DNA of 64,000 nucleotides, from the IMG/VR virus record IMGVR_UViG_3300033993_001200, positions 1 to 64,000 of that record; one strand, 5' to 3'. Made by a program: the position numbers and the translations under genes. The notes below the pieces were generated by a model. The model did not search any database. It was not told where the DNA came from and worked only from the letters and a program-made list of their open reading frames with translations. This document shows, piece by piece, positions 52,404 through 61,720 of the stretch (position 1 is its first letter; every line of letters starts with the position of its first letter). This stretch comes from a virus.

Positions 52404-53378
52404 TTAAAATAAAAAATTGATTAATTCTTGTTTTTTTCCTGCTTTAATAATGTCTGCAGGATCTTTTTCATCAAATGGTAATACTACACTTATAGCTTTA
52501 GAACTATAATGATTGTTAATATATTTTACTACTTTGTTAGATGCAGGTATACCAGCTTTATCATTGTCAAATAATACTATTACTTGATTAAATACTGAAA
52601 TATACATTGATAATATTGATATATCAGGTAACATACCTTCATTTTGAAAATATATAGCATCTTTACCAAGATTAGTTAACACTCTCCAATCTTTATAACT
52701 CTTAGTTATATATAATGTATCACCTACAAATGGAAGATTCTTTGTACCACCAATAGTATTTTTAGTAGTATTAGTTATCCATTTATATTCTTTAGATTTT
52801 GGCTTACATATTTTAATACCTTCACTTTTATATGAAATAGTGTAGGTAGTTTCTTGTGGAAAAGGTGTAAATATGTTTCCATTAACTTTAAACCATTTGG
52901 TAGCAAATATATTATCTGCTATAAGTTGGGAACTTGTTATCTCATATTGTGACCAATATGTTTTATGATAATCATCAAATGGCTTAGGACAAAACTCTAA
53001 CAATTTAGATGAAGATGTGGTAGATACAATGGATTGTGATTGTGATTTATAATCTACATATTCTGATTTACCTTTAAATGAATTGTTATCCATTATATAA
53101 GTTATAGCATCTTTTAATGATAAGTTATAATACTCTTGTATTATACCAATAGCATCTAAATTTACTACACCATAAGTACTTGCAAAATCAGTAAAATATA
53201 ATTTACCATTTCTCCATTGTATCCAACATCCAGGGCTATCATCAATTCTAAAAGGACTTTTTATATATACATTAGTTTCAAATTGACCAAAAACATGATT
53301 AAATATTTGTTCTTGGTTAATGTATTTAAATACATCTTCTATTGATGAAAATGTAAAATCATCTTGATAGCCATACAT
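52404..53378 (-). CDS. DNA primase-like protein with Toprim domain
   Basis: A 324-residue protein. Residues about 40-80 (VYIKSPFRIDDSPGCWIQWRNGKLYFTDFA) resemble the primase N-terminal fold but without zinc-binding cysteines. The C-terminal half has the Toprim pattern: LYITKSYKDWRVL and QVIVLFDNDKAG, with Asp residues at about 270-285 that bind Mg2+. The usual Glu in the first Toprim motif is replaced (ITKS). It should make RNA primers or join DNA at the fork, with DnaB-like helicase and PolB in the same block. It begins MYGY like its upstream neighbour. About 27 bases separate it from the SSB candidate. Confidence 0.75.
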   Translation of the reverse strand: MYGYQDDFTFSSIEDVFKYINQEQIFNHVFGQFETNVYIKSPFRIDDSPGCWIQWRNGKLYFTDFASTYGVVNLDAIGIIQEYYNLSLKDAITYIMDNNSFKGKSEYVDYKSQSQSIVSTTSSSKLLEFCPKPFDDYHKTYWSQYEITSSQLIADNIFATKWFKVNGNIFTPFPQETTYTISYKSEGIKICKPKSKEYKWITNTTKNTIGGTKNLPFVGDTLYITKSYKDWRVLTNLGKDAIYFQNEGMLPDISILSMYISVFNQVIVLFDNDKAGIPASNKVVKYINNHYSSKAISVVLPFDEKDPADIIKAGKKQELINFLF

Positions 53379-53405
53379 GGGTTAATGTTTATTGGTTAAA
53401 TAAAA

Positions 53406-54191
53406 CTAGTCCCAAGAACTTTGAATTGGTTCTGTTCCATCAGTAGCTTTAGCAAAATTAGAAGTCATAAACCAATCAGTTCTTGTTACTGGGTGAAGTA
53501 CAAAGTTACCATTATCTTCTTTTACATAAATCAAACCTTTATTAGAATCTACTGTTATAGTAGCATCTCCAATACTAAGATTAAATTTCTTAGCTCCACC
53601 ATTAGTTACAGGATAATCTGTACCTCTAAATGTAAAAGTCATAGCTTTACCATCAATAGTGATAGGCTCATAGTTACCTTCTTCAGCAAATACAAATACT
53701 TTACCTTGTTTTACATTAGATGGGATTTCTACATACTTAGTACCATTGTCATTCTTAGAAGTCCATTGATATTGACAAAATACATCTAAGTTAATAGAAC
53801 TAAAATCAGTAGGTAATAACTTAGCAAGAGCATTACAGTAAGATTTAAAGTTAGATACTCCCAATAATCCTTGTTTTAAATCTTCTTCAGTTATAAAACA
53901 TTTCATTAATTGAGAAATCTTAGCATTAAATTCATTAAATGCAGCTCTCATTTCATTACTGCGAGGGTCAGTAATTTTGTTGCCATTTTTATCAATAGCT
54001 TGAGTTACAGGAAATTGACGCCAGTTTTTAACTGCTCCTCCTGAAAATTCAAATGCAATATCAATACATTCCTGAGCAGCACCATCTTTGCCACCATTAG
54101 GATTAAACTCAAACTTCGTCATCTTAACTCCTTGGTTAAGACCAAAATTCATTGAACTTGATGATTTCTCATCATTTGCATATCCATACAT
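53406..54191 (-). CDS. Probable ssDNA-binding replication protein (SSB candidate)
   Basis: A 261-residue protein beginning MYGYANDE. The central part (about 150-215) is strand-rich and Gly-containing, like an OB-fold, and the C-terminus ends in SSWD, an acidic-aromatic tail similar in style to those that SSB proteins use to recruit partners. It lies between the HTH gene (after a terminator) and primase, a normal location for SSB in phage replication modules. No motif proves the function, and it could be another replication accessory protein. Confidence 0.55.
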   Translation of the reverse strand: MYGYANDEKSSSSMNFGLNQGVKMTKFEFNPNGGKDGAAQECIDIAFEFSGGAVKNWRQFPVTQAIDKNGNKITDPRSNEMRAAFNEFNAKISQLMKCFITEEDLKQGLLGVSNFKSYCNALAKLLPTDFSSINLDVFCQYQWTSKNDNGTKYVEIPSNVKQGKVFVFAEEGNYEPITIDGKAMTFTFRGTDYPVTNGGAKKFNLSIGDATITVDSNKGLIYVKEDNGNFVLHPVTRTDWFMTSNFAKATDGTEPIQSSWD

Positions 54192-54252
54192 AATTATAAG
54201 ATTTACTTATTATAAAGGGTTATAAAATTACAAATTAATATTTAAAAGAAAA

Positions 54253-54275
54253 AGGGAAAAGGGTTACTTTTCCCT
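54253..54275 (-). terminator. Terminator after the HTH protein gene
   Basis: Perfect 9-bp stem (AGGGAAAAG/CTTTTCCCT) with a 5-base loop and a U run on the minus strand, just downstream of the stop at 54284. Confidence 0.85.
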
Positions 54276-54283
54276 ATTATTCT

Positions 54284-54568
54284 TTATTCGAATACAGCTA
54301 ATGTAGAATCTATTACTGGTGTTTCTTCTACATTTTCTACAGGATTAGTGATTTCACTAATTACCTTTTGAGTTACAATTACTTCTTGAGTAACATCATC
54401 CAACAAATCAATAGGTTGTTCTACTTTTTTAGTCTTTCTACCTTTAAGAAGTGGGTGATTAAATACAGATTTAAGTTGAGCAGTACTAAGGTTGTACTTT
54501 TCCTTAATCTGTTGTCTTGTTTGACCATTAGTTAGGTCATTGAGGATTTCTGAAATTTTGATTTGCAT
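54284..54568 (-). CDS. Small helix-turn-helix DNA-binding protein
   Basis: A 94-residue protein. Residues 5-45 contain a helix-turn-helix pattern (ILNDLTNGQTRQQIKEKYNLS, then TAQLKSVFNHPLL), followed by a basic stretch (KGRKTKK) and an acidic, Val/Glu/Thr-rich tail. It probably binds DNA and could act as a regulator of the replication genes or in recombination with the Sak4-like ATPase. A possible 28-aa gene lies between it and the ATPase gene. It is followed by a terminator. Confidence 0.7.
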   Translation of the reverse strand: MQIKISEILNDLTNGQTRQQIKEKYNLSTAQLKSVFNHPLLKGRKTKKVEQPIDLLDDVTQEVIVTQKVISEITNPVENVEETPVIDSTLAVFE

Positions 54569-54596
54569 TGTTTAAAAAATTAAAATAGTTAAAAAA

Positions 54597-54683
54597 TTAT
54601 TGTTTAGTTGGTTGTACACTATATACTAGTGTATATTGTTTCTTTTCAATTTTGACTCTTGGTCTTTTCTTATTCTCCTTCAT
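54597..54683 (-). CDS. Possible 28-aa basic microprotein
   Basis: ATG at 54683 overlaps the last codons of the Sak4-like gene in another frame. The product (MKENKKRPRVKIEKKQYTLV and eight more residues) is strongly basic. It ends before the HTH gene start, filling an otherwise empty gap. A 7-bp palindrome (TACACTA/TAGTGTA) lies within it. Plausible but not proven. Confidence 0.4.
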   Translation of the reverse strand: MKENKKRPRVKIEKKQYTLVYSVQPTKQ

Positions 54684-55374
54684 AATATTTGTTTACTTGT
54701 TTAATTACATAACCTAAGTCATTTGGAATATAGAGTGAAAACATACCTGCTGCAGATTTAGCAGGATATCTACCATCAAAGTTTGTGACAAATTGCTTAA
54801 TAGCTTTTTTATTCTTTGAATCAAAATCTTGAGTGCCATAAAGGACAATGTCAAACTTACCCTCTAATGAAATATATTGGTCAATCATTTTGCCAACAGT
54901 TTTGGCTTTATATGAAGTACCAAAAGTATTTTGAATTTCCTCAGGATGAGTAAGCACTATTACATTGCCTTTAAACTTCTGTATTGCTTTAAAGATTTGA
55001 CCAATGAAATAGCCAATGTCAGAAAATTTATCAAAGCCACTAGTCTTGGCTTTATCCATATAATAATCTGCCATTAGATATTGAAAATCATCAATTACTA
55101 AGTTCTTAATCTCAGGTTTTTTATCATTAAGAATACCAATAAGACCTGCTATTGCCATACCATCATTAGTATCTACATAATTACCAGTAGATAAATCTTT
55201 ACCTTCTATTGCTTTATAAAGTTTCTTCCAACCTCTTGATGGAAAATCTTTACCACTTACATTTACAATAAAAGTTTCTTTAGGGTCTAAACCCTTAATT
55301 CCAAGTTCCTCACTTGGGCAGATAGCAGTACTTTTGCCGAAACCTGATTCAGCAATTACCATAATTTTTGCCAT
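54670..55374 (-). CDS. Sak4-like ATPase (RecA-fold, annealing/recombination)
   Basis: A 234-residue P-loop ATPase: Walker A ESGFGKST at 9-16 and Walker B NLVIDDFQYL at 91-100 with two Asp residues. The short length, the start directly with the P-loop strand (MAKIMVIAESGFGKST), and a segment VIVLTHPEEIQ match Sak4-type single-strand annealing or RecA-related proteins of phages. It probably works with the SSB candidate and the exonuclease/resolvase genes in recombination-dependent replication and repair. The gene is between the 83-aa gene and a possible 28-aa gene. Confidence 0.8.
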   Translation of the reverse strand: MAKIMVIAESGFGKSTAICPSEELGIKGLDPKETFIVNVSGKDFPSRGWKKLYKAIEGKDLSTGNYVDTNDGMAIAGLIGILNDKKPEIKNLVIDDFQYLMADYYMDKAKTSGFDKFSDIGYFIGQIFKAIQKFKGNVIVLTHPEEIQNTFGTSYKAKTVGKMIDQYISLEGKFDIVLYGTQDFDSKNKKAIKQFVTNFDGRYPAKSAAGMFSLYIPNDLGYVIKQVNKYYEGE

Positions 55375-55390
55375 TGTTTTGTTTTTAAAA

Positions 55391-55642
55391 TTAAGATTTG
55401 AAATAGAGTTCTCCTGGTCTTAAATAACCATTTGAGTTTTGATTTTCTACAATAGTAATCATCAGACCTCTTTTTAATCCATCAAGATAATATGGTGCAT
55501 ACTCATCTTGAGATTTTTCAAGTTCATTCATTACTTTAGAAGAATCTACTACTGTACATCCATAAATAGGTGTATGAGTAAATGCTATTCTGATATTAGA
55601 ATCAGAAATTAAATTGCGATAATAACCTTTTGGTGCTGTCAT
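55391..55642 (-). CDS. Small hypothetical protein in replication module
   Basis: An 83-residue protein (MTAPKGYYRNLISDSNIRIA) of mixed structure, with no recognised domain. It is placed between the DnaB-like helicase (gap of two bases) and the Sak4-like ATPase (gap of 16 bases), and is co-transcribed with both. It may be a small factor of the replisome. Confidence 0.65.
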   Translation of the reverse strand: MTAPKGYYRNLISDSNIRIAFTHTPIYGCTVVDSSKVMNELEKSQDEYAPYYLDGLKRGLMITIVENQNSNGYLRPGELYFKS

Positions 55643-55644
55643 AA

Positions 55645-56739
55645 TTAAATTGATTTAAAATGTTTAATATTACCATACATTTGTACTCCCAAATGCATTG
55701 GACACTCAGTATCACGAGATTCTACTAAGTGTATTGACCTATAATTTGGATATTCATGTAATGGATAACCAAAATGAACTGATAATCCATATTTCTCATC
55801 AGTAGGATTAAAAAGAGTTAGTAGGTAATCACATTCTTCTGATAAATTACCTGAATCTTTTACATCCTCACCTGTAGGATATATGTACTCACCATTGAAT
55901 TTTAATCTTTCTATATTAGATATAGACCTGTTTAGATGCACAATATGTACAAATGTAAAATGACAGAAGTTTCTGAGTTCTACTGTGTATTCTATCCATT
56001 TGTCCATATTCTCTTTCATACTGTAACCTCTTTCTCTCTTGAGTTTACGAATGTGGTCAGTAATGATAATAGTTCTCTTTTGCTTATTAGCAATGTTGTA
56101 ACCTATCAATCTTTTCTTAGTAACTTTCTTACCTTCTTCTGTAGTTTCATAATCTTGATATACAAACTCACCATTCTTTTTAGCATAAGCAAGAATAGTA
56201 TTTCTCATACCAGTAGGATTATCTCTGTCTTCTAAGAATTGTATTATGCCTTCTTTTATCTGATGACCTCTATAGTCATATTCACCAAAGAATGGAATTA
56301 TCCTATTGGTGTATATATCTTGGAGGATAGTTTTATGTTCATCAGATAATGGAATGATATTACCTTCTCTGTCTTGTAATTTACCTAACAGATATCTACT
56401 TGACAAAGGATACTCTTCATCATTATGATAAATAGATTTTATACCATAGTCATGATAAAAGAAGAATGATGCAAAGTCAAATTCTTTTTTGACTCTATCA
56501 ATCTCATAAGAAAAATAGATTACAGTAATAGGAATGTTTTCTTTAATACAATGTAATATAGGATGAATAACAAAACCAAAGTCTACTAATGTAGATTTAC
56601 CAACTTTTGGACCAGCAGCTACACCATAAATAGCTTTCTTTTGAACACCATCTATTGCTCTATCCAATGGTGGTAAACCTGTTGGTAATCCTTTATTTTC
56701 TCCTTCCTGACCCTGCTTTAATGCCTCAAGGAAATTCAT
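55645..56739 (-). CDS. DnaB-like replicative helicase (SF4)
   Basis: A 364-residue RecA-fold helicase. GLPPLDRAIDG at about 21-31 is the beginning of the DnaB helicase domain, and GPKVGKST at 43-50 is Walker A. A Walker B-like strand (KRTIIITDHIRKL) is in the middle, and a late VHIVHLNRS marks the motif with His/Asn that senses the nucleotide. It should unwind DNA as a ring hexamer on the lagging strand. It lacks the large N-terminal domain of bacterial DnaB. The ATG shares a base with the upstream gene end (56739). Confidence 0.85.
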   Translation of the reverse strand: MNFLEALKQGQEGENKGLPTGLPPLDRAIDGVQKKAIYGVAAGPKVGKSTLVDFGFVIHPILHCIKENIPITVIYFSYEIDRVKKEFDFASFFFYHDYGIKSIYHNDEEYPLSSRYLLGKLQDREGNIIPLSDEHKTILQDIYTNRIIPFFGEYDYRGHQIKEGIIQFLEDRDNPTGMRNTILAYAKKNGEFVYQDYETTEEGKKVTKKRLIGYNIANKQKRTIIITDHIRKLKRERGYSMKENMDKWIEYTVELRNFCHFTFVHIVHLNRSISNIERLKFNGEYIYPTGEDVKDSGNLSEECDYLLTLFNPTDEKYGLSVHFGYPLHEYPNYRSIHLVESRDTECPMHLGVQMYGNIKHFKSI

Positions 56740-57272
56740 TATTTCATGAGTTTATTATTGGGGTCAATCTTGTTTTTAGATTTAGCTTCTAAAACTCTAT
56801 CTACCCATTGTGAAAGCATAGACATTTTATAATTACCTTGCCCATCATAAATGAATCTCTCAGCAGTTTTAACATACTGTGATTCTACATTTCTAAGATA
56901 AAGTGTAGTAGCTTCTAATACATCTTCTTTTCTAACATGAGGATTTTCAGAAAAGAATAATTTCATTCTCATTACACATGTTTTTTTAGAACCAGACCTT
57001 TCTTTGTTTTTAGATGCAAATAATTCTCTATACTGATTAACCCATTCCCATACTGAATCTACATTTTGACCATCATAGAGAGGTAAATGCCATTCTATAG
57101 TATTTGTTTTGTAATCTCTTTCAACTATTCCAAGATTATTTACAGTTCTTATAGTTTTTTCAGATATACAAGTAGATTCAATATTGTGAAATATAGATAA
57201 AAGATAAAGTACACCTTCACTTTCTACATCATGCTCTTCAAGTAGTTTAAATATTTCTTGATTAATTTTCAT
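56739..57272 (-). CDS. Hypothetical protein, possible helicase loader
   Basis: A 177-residue protein. The N-terminal part (residues 1-60) could be a winged-helix domain (VLYLLSIFHNI, SEKTIRTVNNLGIV); the C-terminal part has an Arg/Met-rich helix (KTCVMRMKLFFSENPHVRKEDVLEATTLYLR) and FIYDGQGNYKMSMLSQWV, a type of sequence found in replication-initiation or loader proteins. It is coupled to the DnaB-like gene by a one-base overlap. A helicase-loader role is inferred from this and from general character only. Confidence 0.55.
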   Translation of the reverse strand: MKINQEIFKLLEEHDVESEGVLYLLSIFHNIESTCISEKTIRTVNNLGIVERDYKTNTIEWHLPLYDGQNVDSVWEWVNQYRELFASKNKERSGSKKTCVMRMKLFFSENPHVRKEDVLEATTLYLRNVESQYVKTAERFIYDGQGNYKMSMLSQWVDRVLEAKSKNKIDPNNKLMK

Positions 57273-57618
57273 GCTCTAAGTTTTTAAAAGATTGTATAAC
57301 TAATTTATTTATTTCTTGTGACATCCAATCTATTTGATTTTCAGGAACATAGGACAATAAAGCAAATACTTCAGCCATTAATCCTATACTATCAAATGTA
57401 TAAGAATGTAATAATTCTTTATCTGCTGCAGTTGCTGAATTAGAAATTGTATACATAAAATTTCTAATATTACTCCTAATATTTAAAAATCTTACTTTGT
57501 TTTGTCCCTTCATTTTATCAGGTTCTAATTCAGCAATAGCATATAAAGTACCATTTAACATAGTTAAAAGTAAATAAATCTTACTTGCTGTGACTGTATC
57601 TAAATTCTCAATTCGCAT
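57262..57618 (-). CDS. Hypothetical helical protein, replication module
   Basis: A 118-residue, all-helical protein of unknown family, with Leu-rich and Asn-rich segments. It overlaps both neighbours by about 10 bases (57262-57272 and 57608-57618), so it is translated with the SF2 helicase unit above it and the possible loader below it. Confidence 0.65.
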   Translation of the reverse strand: MRIENLDTVTASKIYLLLTMLNGTLYAIAELEPDKMKGQNKVRFLNIRSNIRNFMYTISNSATAADKELLHSYTFDSIGLMAEVFALLSYVPENQIDWMSQEINKLVIQSFKNLEHEN

Positions 57619-57922
57619 ACTCTTGTTTTTTAATTAAAATGTCATAATCTAATTGGAATTCTTTAGTTTCATTTTTACTTTTTACCATTTCTATAAGCTT
57701 CTTATAGTTTTCTTCAGTAAAAGCAAATCTTTTAGCTAAAAAGAACTTATAAGGATAACATGTTGCATCTAAAGTTATTTCAGCTAATGTTACCCCTAAC
57801 TCATTTTGTGGCAATACAGTAACAACATCAATAATATGATATTCTTGCTCTTCCTTAATCCATTTACTTAAAGGAAAATCTGAAGGTTTTCCTTTATCAT
57901 CAATACAAATACATAGTATCAT
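57608..57922 (-). CDS. Small hypothetical protein, replication module
   Basis: A 104-residue protein that begins with a hydrophobic strand (MILCICIDDKGKPSD) and contains ITLDATCYPYKFFLAKRF. No domain is recognised. It overlaps the SF2 helicase gene upstream by four bases and the 118-aa gene downstream by 11 bases. Confidence 0.65.
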   Translation of the reverse strand: MILCICIDDKGKPSDFPLSKWIKEEQEYHIIDVVTVLPQNELGVTLAEITLDATCYPYKFFLAKRFAFTEENYKKLIEMVKSKNETKEFQLDYDILIKKQEYAN

Positions 57923-59010
57923 AATGATAAGATTTTAATTTTATCAGGGTCTAATCCTTCTAATGCTTTTTTAATCCACTCTTCATCAACAGTATTTGCA
58001 TAATAGGTAATGAATATTTGAGCAATAGCATCATCTTCCATATTACACATTCTCATAACTTTTTGGATAGCAGATTCTTCAGAACTTTTCATCTGATGAA
58101 ATATGCCAACTTTAAGATTAGGGAATGTGATGCCCATATTAGTCATCTCACATACTGCAAGCTTATTTATTGTACCTGACATAAAAGATTCTAATACTTC
58201 AGGAGTAGATTTAGAATGGTAACCTGAACCTAATTGGTCAGCAATTTCTGTTCTTGCAGTAAATATTAAGCATCTGTCAAATTTAGCAATAATTTTTGAT
58301 ACTGCTTCTAATTTTGTTTTAGAATTATAAATTAAATTAGCTCTTTTAGAAGCATATTGCATTTTAACTGCATTCATTTTAGGATTATTCCATGCTGCTC
58401 TTTTAAATTTAGTAAATTGTTCTGTAAGATATTGATAATTAAGATATTCTGTAGTTTTAAATGTAGTAGTTTTATTACCTGCATCTATATATTTATCTTT
58501 ATTGTCAAGAGTTACAGGAACTAAATTAATTTCATAGTTAGCAACAATACCATCTTTAACAGCTTCTTCTAAAGTATATTTAAAGATAGTTTTTAATCCT
58601 AATTCTTGTCGCAATTGTTTTTCAGTTTCTTTAGAAATAGAACCTGATACACCTAATATAGGACCATCAAAATTTTGTAATACTTGTATTTGAGCATTAG
58701 ATAATGTATGTATCTCATCACAAATAATAATGTCATACATATTTAAATCACTTTCTTTAGCTAAACTTCTTTGATTTATGATAGCTATTGGAATATTTAC
58801 ACCCCATTTGTTTAATTCTGTTGTCCAGGATTCTTGAATAGAATTATATGGTACAGTAATAAGTATTGTCTGAGGAACTTTAAATATTTTAATAGCATCA
58901 CATACAATTTTAGATTTACCAACTCTTGGTGCAACATTAATAATACCTCTAAAATTATGAAGGTGTATCTTCTGTGTTGCTTGCTGCTGTATTTGATTTC
59001 TCAACTCCAT
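57919..59010 (-). CDS. SF2 helicase (DEAD/UvsW-like)
   Basis: A 363-residue helicase. Motif I APRVGKSK (27-34), motif II DEIH (98-101), motif III GVSGS, and later LIFTARTE and a MRMC-type motif VI near the C-terminus. It is a small SF2 enzyme like UvsW and other phage helicases that act on branched DNA. It is expected to remodel replication forks or recombination intermediates. Its start overlaps the end of the DNA polymerase gene by 56 bases, the largest overlap in the block, which implies strict co-translation. Confidence 0.85.
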   Translation of the reverse strand: MELRNQIQQQATQKIHLHNFRGIINVAPRVGKSKIVCDAIKIFKVPQTILITVPYNSIQESWTTELNKWGVNIPIAIINQRSLAKESDLNMYDIIICDEIHTLSNAQIQVLQNFDGPILGVSGSISKETEKQLRQELGLKTIFKYTLEEAVKDGIVANYEINLVPVTLDNKDKYIDAGNKTTTFKTTEYLNYQYLTEQFTKFKRAAWNNPKMNAVKMQYASKRANLIYNSKTKLEAVSKIIAKFDRCLIFTARTEIADQLGSGYHSKSTPEVLESFMSGTINKLAVCEMTNMGITFPNLKVGIFHQMKSSEESAIQKVMRMCNMEDDAIAQIFITYYANTVDEEWIKKALEGLDPDKIKILSL

Positions 59011-60901
59011 TGATTATTTTTTTAATTTGAATTAAGTAATATTCTAAATTTAAATTTTCTATGATTTCTGTAGTGTTTATTTGAGATAAATTATTACATA
59101 CTGTACATTTCCATCCTGATTCAATTTCAGTTTCTCTCCATTTTTCAGGATTCTTAGGAAGTGGTGGCATTATTTTAATAAGAGATACACCAGTATTAGT
59201 AACTACATATCTTACAAGTTTTTGTAATGTAGTATCTTCTATATCTCTTGCTACAAGTCTATGACCTTTTTGTACTTTAGCTCTCATAAAGAAATTTTGT
59301 AATCCATTCTGTTCTAAATCCTGCATCATAAATTGAACTGGGTCTGTATTGTGTATAAAATATGCAGATATAGCTTCATTAACAATTAAAGCTGAATGAT
59401 TCTCATGTAGTTCTAATTCTTTGTAAGTTTTAAATGCTGCACCTTTTCTTTTAACTTTATTATCAGTAGATATAGCCATATAATTAGATACATCTTTGAT
59501 AATCATTTTAGAATAAAATACATATTCTAATTTGAGTTTAGTTAATTCTTCCCACCAATCTATAATAGCAAATATTTTAGGTAAATCTCCTCTTAATAAT
59601 TTTACAGTTACACCATCAGTATTAGCTTGTAAAAGAGTAGAAGTATTCATAAGAGCTTCAGCTAACATACAAATTAGAAGTTGACCATTAACAGTAATAG
59701 CCATAGTATATTTAGGGTCATAGAATGCAGAATGTTCTGAATTAGATTTACCATATACACCATTCAATTCAAGTTTTATAGAACCATTCCATACACTACC
59801 TTTAGGATATTGACCTCTTTCATTATATCTATATTCATATACATCACAAAATTCTTCACCTAAATGCTCAGGATATAATCTATTTTTTATTGCTAAATTA
59901 GGATAATATGAAGATACATCAATATCTATAATGATATAGTCTTCATCAGATTCATAAATACCAGGTTCAGTACATGCATGAAGTCCACCAGTACCAAATA
60001 CAAATTCTATATCTTTATAGAGTATATTCAGATTCTTTTGAACTCCTTTAGTTTTATGAAGATTATAATGATTTTCAATTACAGAGAGTTCTTCAAATGG
60101 TATTTCTGAGAATACTTTATAAGTTCCTTTAATGATTTTGGATTTAAAATATGTAAGGAGTTTTTGAAATCCTTCAGTTTCAAATTGTACATAAGGAAAT
60201 ATAATTTCAGATAGGTTAATAGTATCTCTGTAAGTTTTTTGAGTAAGTTTATGAGAACCTATTTCTTTAGCTAATTTAAATGCAAAACTCTTCTCACCAA
60301 TTTTAGGAGAGTTCCAAGACATCATATCTATATTATATTCATTAGAAAGAGATTCACGAAGTTGTATAGCTTCTTTAGAGTAGTTATATAGTCTAAAAGT
60401 TGCTTCAATATCATTCCAACAATATTCTGATACTAATTGCATTTGAGATTCTGTAAGAATGGTAGTATGTTCAAATGGTAACTCTTGTATGTTAGTCATT
60501 TGAAATGCAAATTCTAATTGTTTTAATGATGCTCTTCTTGCATCATTATCAAAATGATGCATTAGCATTAAATCTACATTAGGACATAATGTAAATCTTT
60601 TTTGAAACATATTGTATCTTTCATCTGTAATGAGTTTATCAGAGTGTTGTTTTAATGTAGGAATTAAAACTTTACCTTTTAGATGAGTTAGGTTTAGTAA
60701 TTTTTGTAGTACTTTACCATCATAGTTAATACAATTAAATCCAAATAATCTTATATCAGATTTTAGAAATTCTATCAATTGTATTCTTTCATCTTTTCTT
60801 GGAGATATTTCAAATGATACTTTTTCATTAGTATGTACATTTAGTGCACATAATAGAAAAAAGTTAGGAAATATCTCAATGTCATACACAAAGTCTGTCA
60901 T
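58955..60901 (-). CDS. DNA polymerase, family B, with 3'-5' exonuclease
   Basis: A 648-residue polymerase. Exonuclease motifs: ExoI VYDIEIF at 5-11, ExoII FGFNCINYDG, ExoIII YCWNDIEATFRLY. Polymerase motifs: A DVSSYYPN at 328-335, B KLELNGVYG at about 376-384, and C ANTDGV with Asp429. All catalytic residues are visible, so it should copy DNA with proofreading. It is short for a family B enzyme, and a CxxC motif (GWKCTVCNN) near the C-terminus may bind a metal. The ATG at 60901 directly follows an A/T-rich leader. It is the central enzyme of the replication block. Confidence 0.9.
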   Translation of the reverse strand: MTDFVYDIEIFPNFFLLCALNVHTNEKVSFEISPRKDERIQLIEFLKSDIRLFGFNCINYDGKVLQKLLNLTHLKGKVLIPTLKQHSDKLITDERYNMFQKRFTLCPNVDLMLMHHFDNDARRASLKQLEFAFQMTNIQELPFEHTTILTESQMQLVSEYCWNDIEATFRLYNYSKEAIQLRESLSNEYNIDMMSWNSPKIGEKSFAFKLAKEIGSHKLTQKTYRDTINLSEIIFPYVQFETEGFQKLLTYFKSKIIKGTYKVFSEIPFEELSVIENHYNLHKTKGVQKNLNILYKDIEFVFGTGGLHACTEPGIYESDEDYIIIDIDVSSYYPNLAIKNRLYPEHLGEEFCDVYEYRYNERGQYPKGSVWNGSIKLELNGVYGKSNSEHSAFYDPKYTMAITVNGQLLICMLAEALMNTSTLLQANTDGVTVKLLRGDLPKIFAIIDWWEELTKLKLEYVFYSKMIIKDVSNYMAISTDNKVKRKGAAFKTYKELELHENHSALIVNEAISAYFIHNTDPVQFMMQDLEQNGLQNFFMRAKVQKGHRLVARDIEDTTLQKLVRYVVTNTGVSLIKIMPPLPKNPEKWRETEIESGWKCTVCNNLSQINTTEIIENLNLEYYLIQIKKIINGVEKSNTAASNTEDTPS

Positions 60902-61026
60902 AAGATTATTTATAAGGTTATCTAAAAAAGCAATAATAAAGAAATGGCTATAGAAAAAAAAGAGAAAACCCTAAAATATTATTCCATAGGAATTTTATTC
61001 TAAGATTTTCTCAATTTATTCACTTT

Positions 61027-61632
61027 TTACATCCCTTGGTCAAAGAACACACTTGCTCCTTGAACTTCCATTTCAATTTCTCTGCTCATGTAAACATTTC
61101 CATTGCCTCTATAATCCTCATCTGCTTTTACTTCCTTAGAGAAGAAAGTTCTACGATATTGGACATTGTCATCAGCATCAAGAATTAGTTGACCTGCATT
61201 TTCATGAGAGTCACCATATCTCACTACTTGGCTATTAGCAAAATCAGCTTTAGTCTTTAGACCTGAAGATATACTCTGCTTTTGATTTTCATCAAGTATT
61301 GGCTCATTAGACAATACTTTGTAAATACAAGCATTAGGTAAATTGTTAAGCATTAGCTTAATTTCAGTTTCTGTTTTGTTTTCCGGTACAAGAATCCAAG
61401 CCACTCTTGTTTCTTCTTGAGTGTATTCATTGGTTTCTGCACCGAAATCAGATTCTGTAAATAATCCATCTTGAAGAGATGAATTATATTTTTTAGAAGC
61501 ATAGTAAGAAGTAGTAGTAATAAGTTGTTTTACTTCTAATGTCTTACTTCCTGCTTTTTGATAAGAAGCCTTATAAAGTCTTGAGAAAGAAATTTTGCTT
61601 CTTTTTACTGTTACATTTTGTGCGTTGCTCAT
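61027..61632 (-). CDS. Hypothetical protein upstream of DNA polymerase
   Basis: A 201-residue, mixed protein (MSNAQNVTVKRSKISFSRLY) with several strands and an acidic C-terminal half (LILDADDNVQYRR, KEVKADEDYRGNGNV). I recognise no domain; its abundant-looking, soluble nature and its place before DNA polymerase suggest a replication accessory or ssDNA-binding protein. About 125 bases of A/T-rich DNA separate it from the polymerase gene, and a clear minus-strand terminator precedes its leader. Confidence 0.65.
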   Translation of the reverse strand: MSNAQNVTVKRSKISFSRLYKASYQKAGSKTLEVKQLITTTSYYASKKYNSSLQDGLFTESDFGAETNEYTQEETRVAWILVPENKTETEIKLMLNNLPNACIYKVLSNEPILDENQKQSISSGLKTKADFANSQVVRYGDSHENAGQLILDADDNVQYRRTFFSKEVKADEDYRGNGNVYMSREIEMEVQGASVFFDQGM

Positions 61633-61720
61633 AATAAATAATGTTTTAAAAAATTGATAAAATAGTTAATAAATAAAATAATTGATAATCAGTAAATATA
61701 TAGAGTTGATTGTTTGAATG

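Noticed and set aside
54615-54633. Palindrome TACACTA…TAGTGTA as an operator
   Set aside because: A single copy, located inside a possible small gene and after the Sak4-like gene; no second copy was noticed near a promoter.
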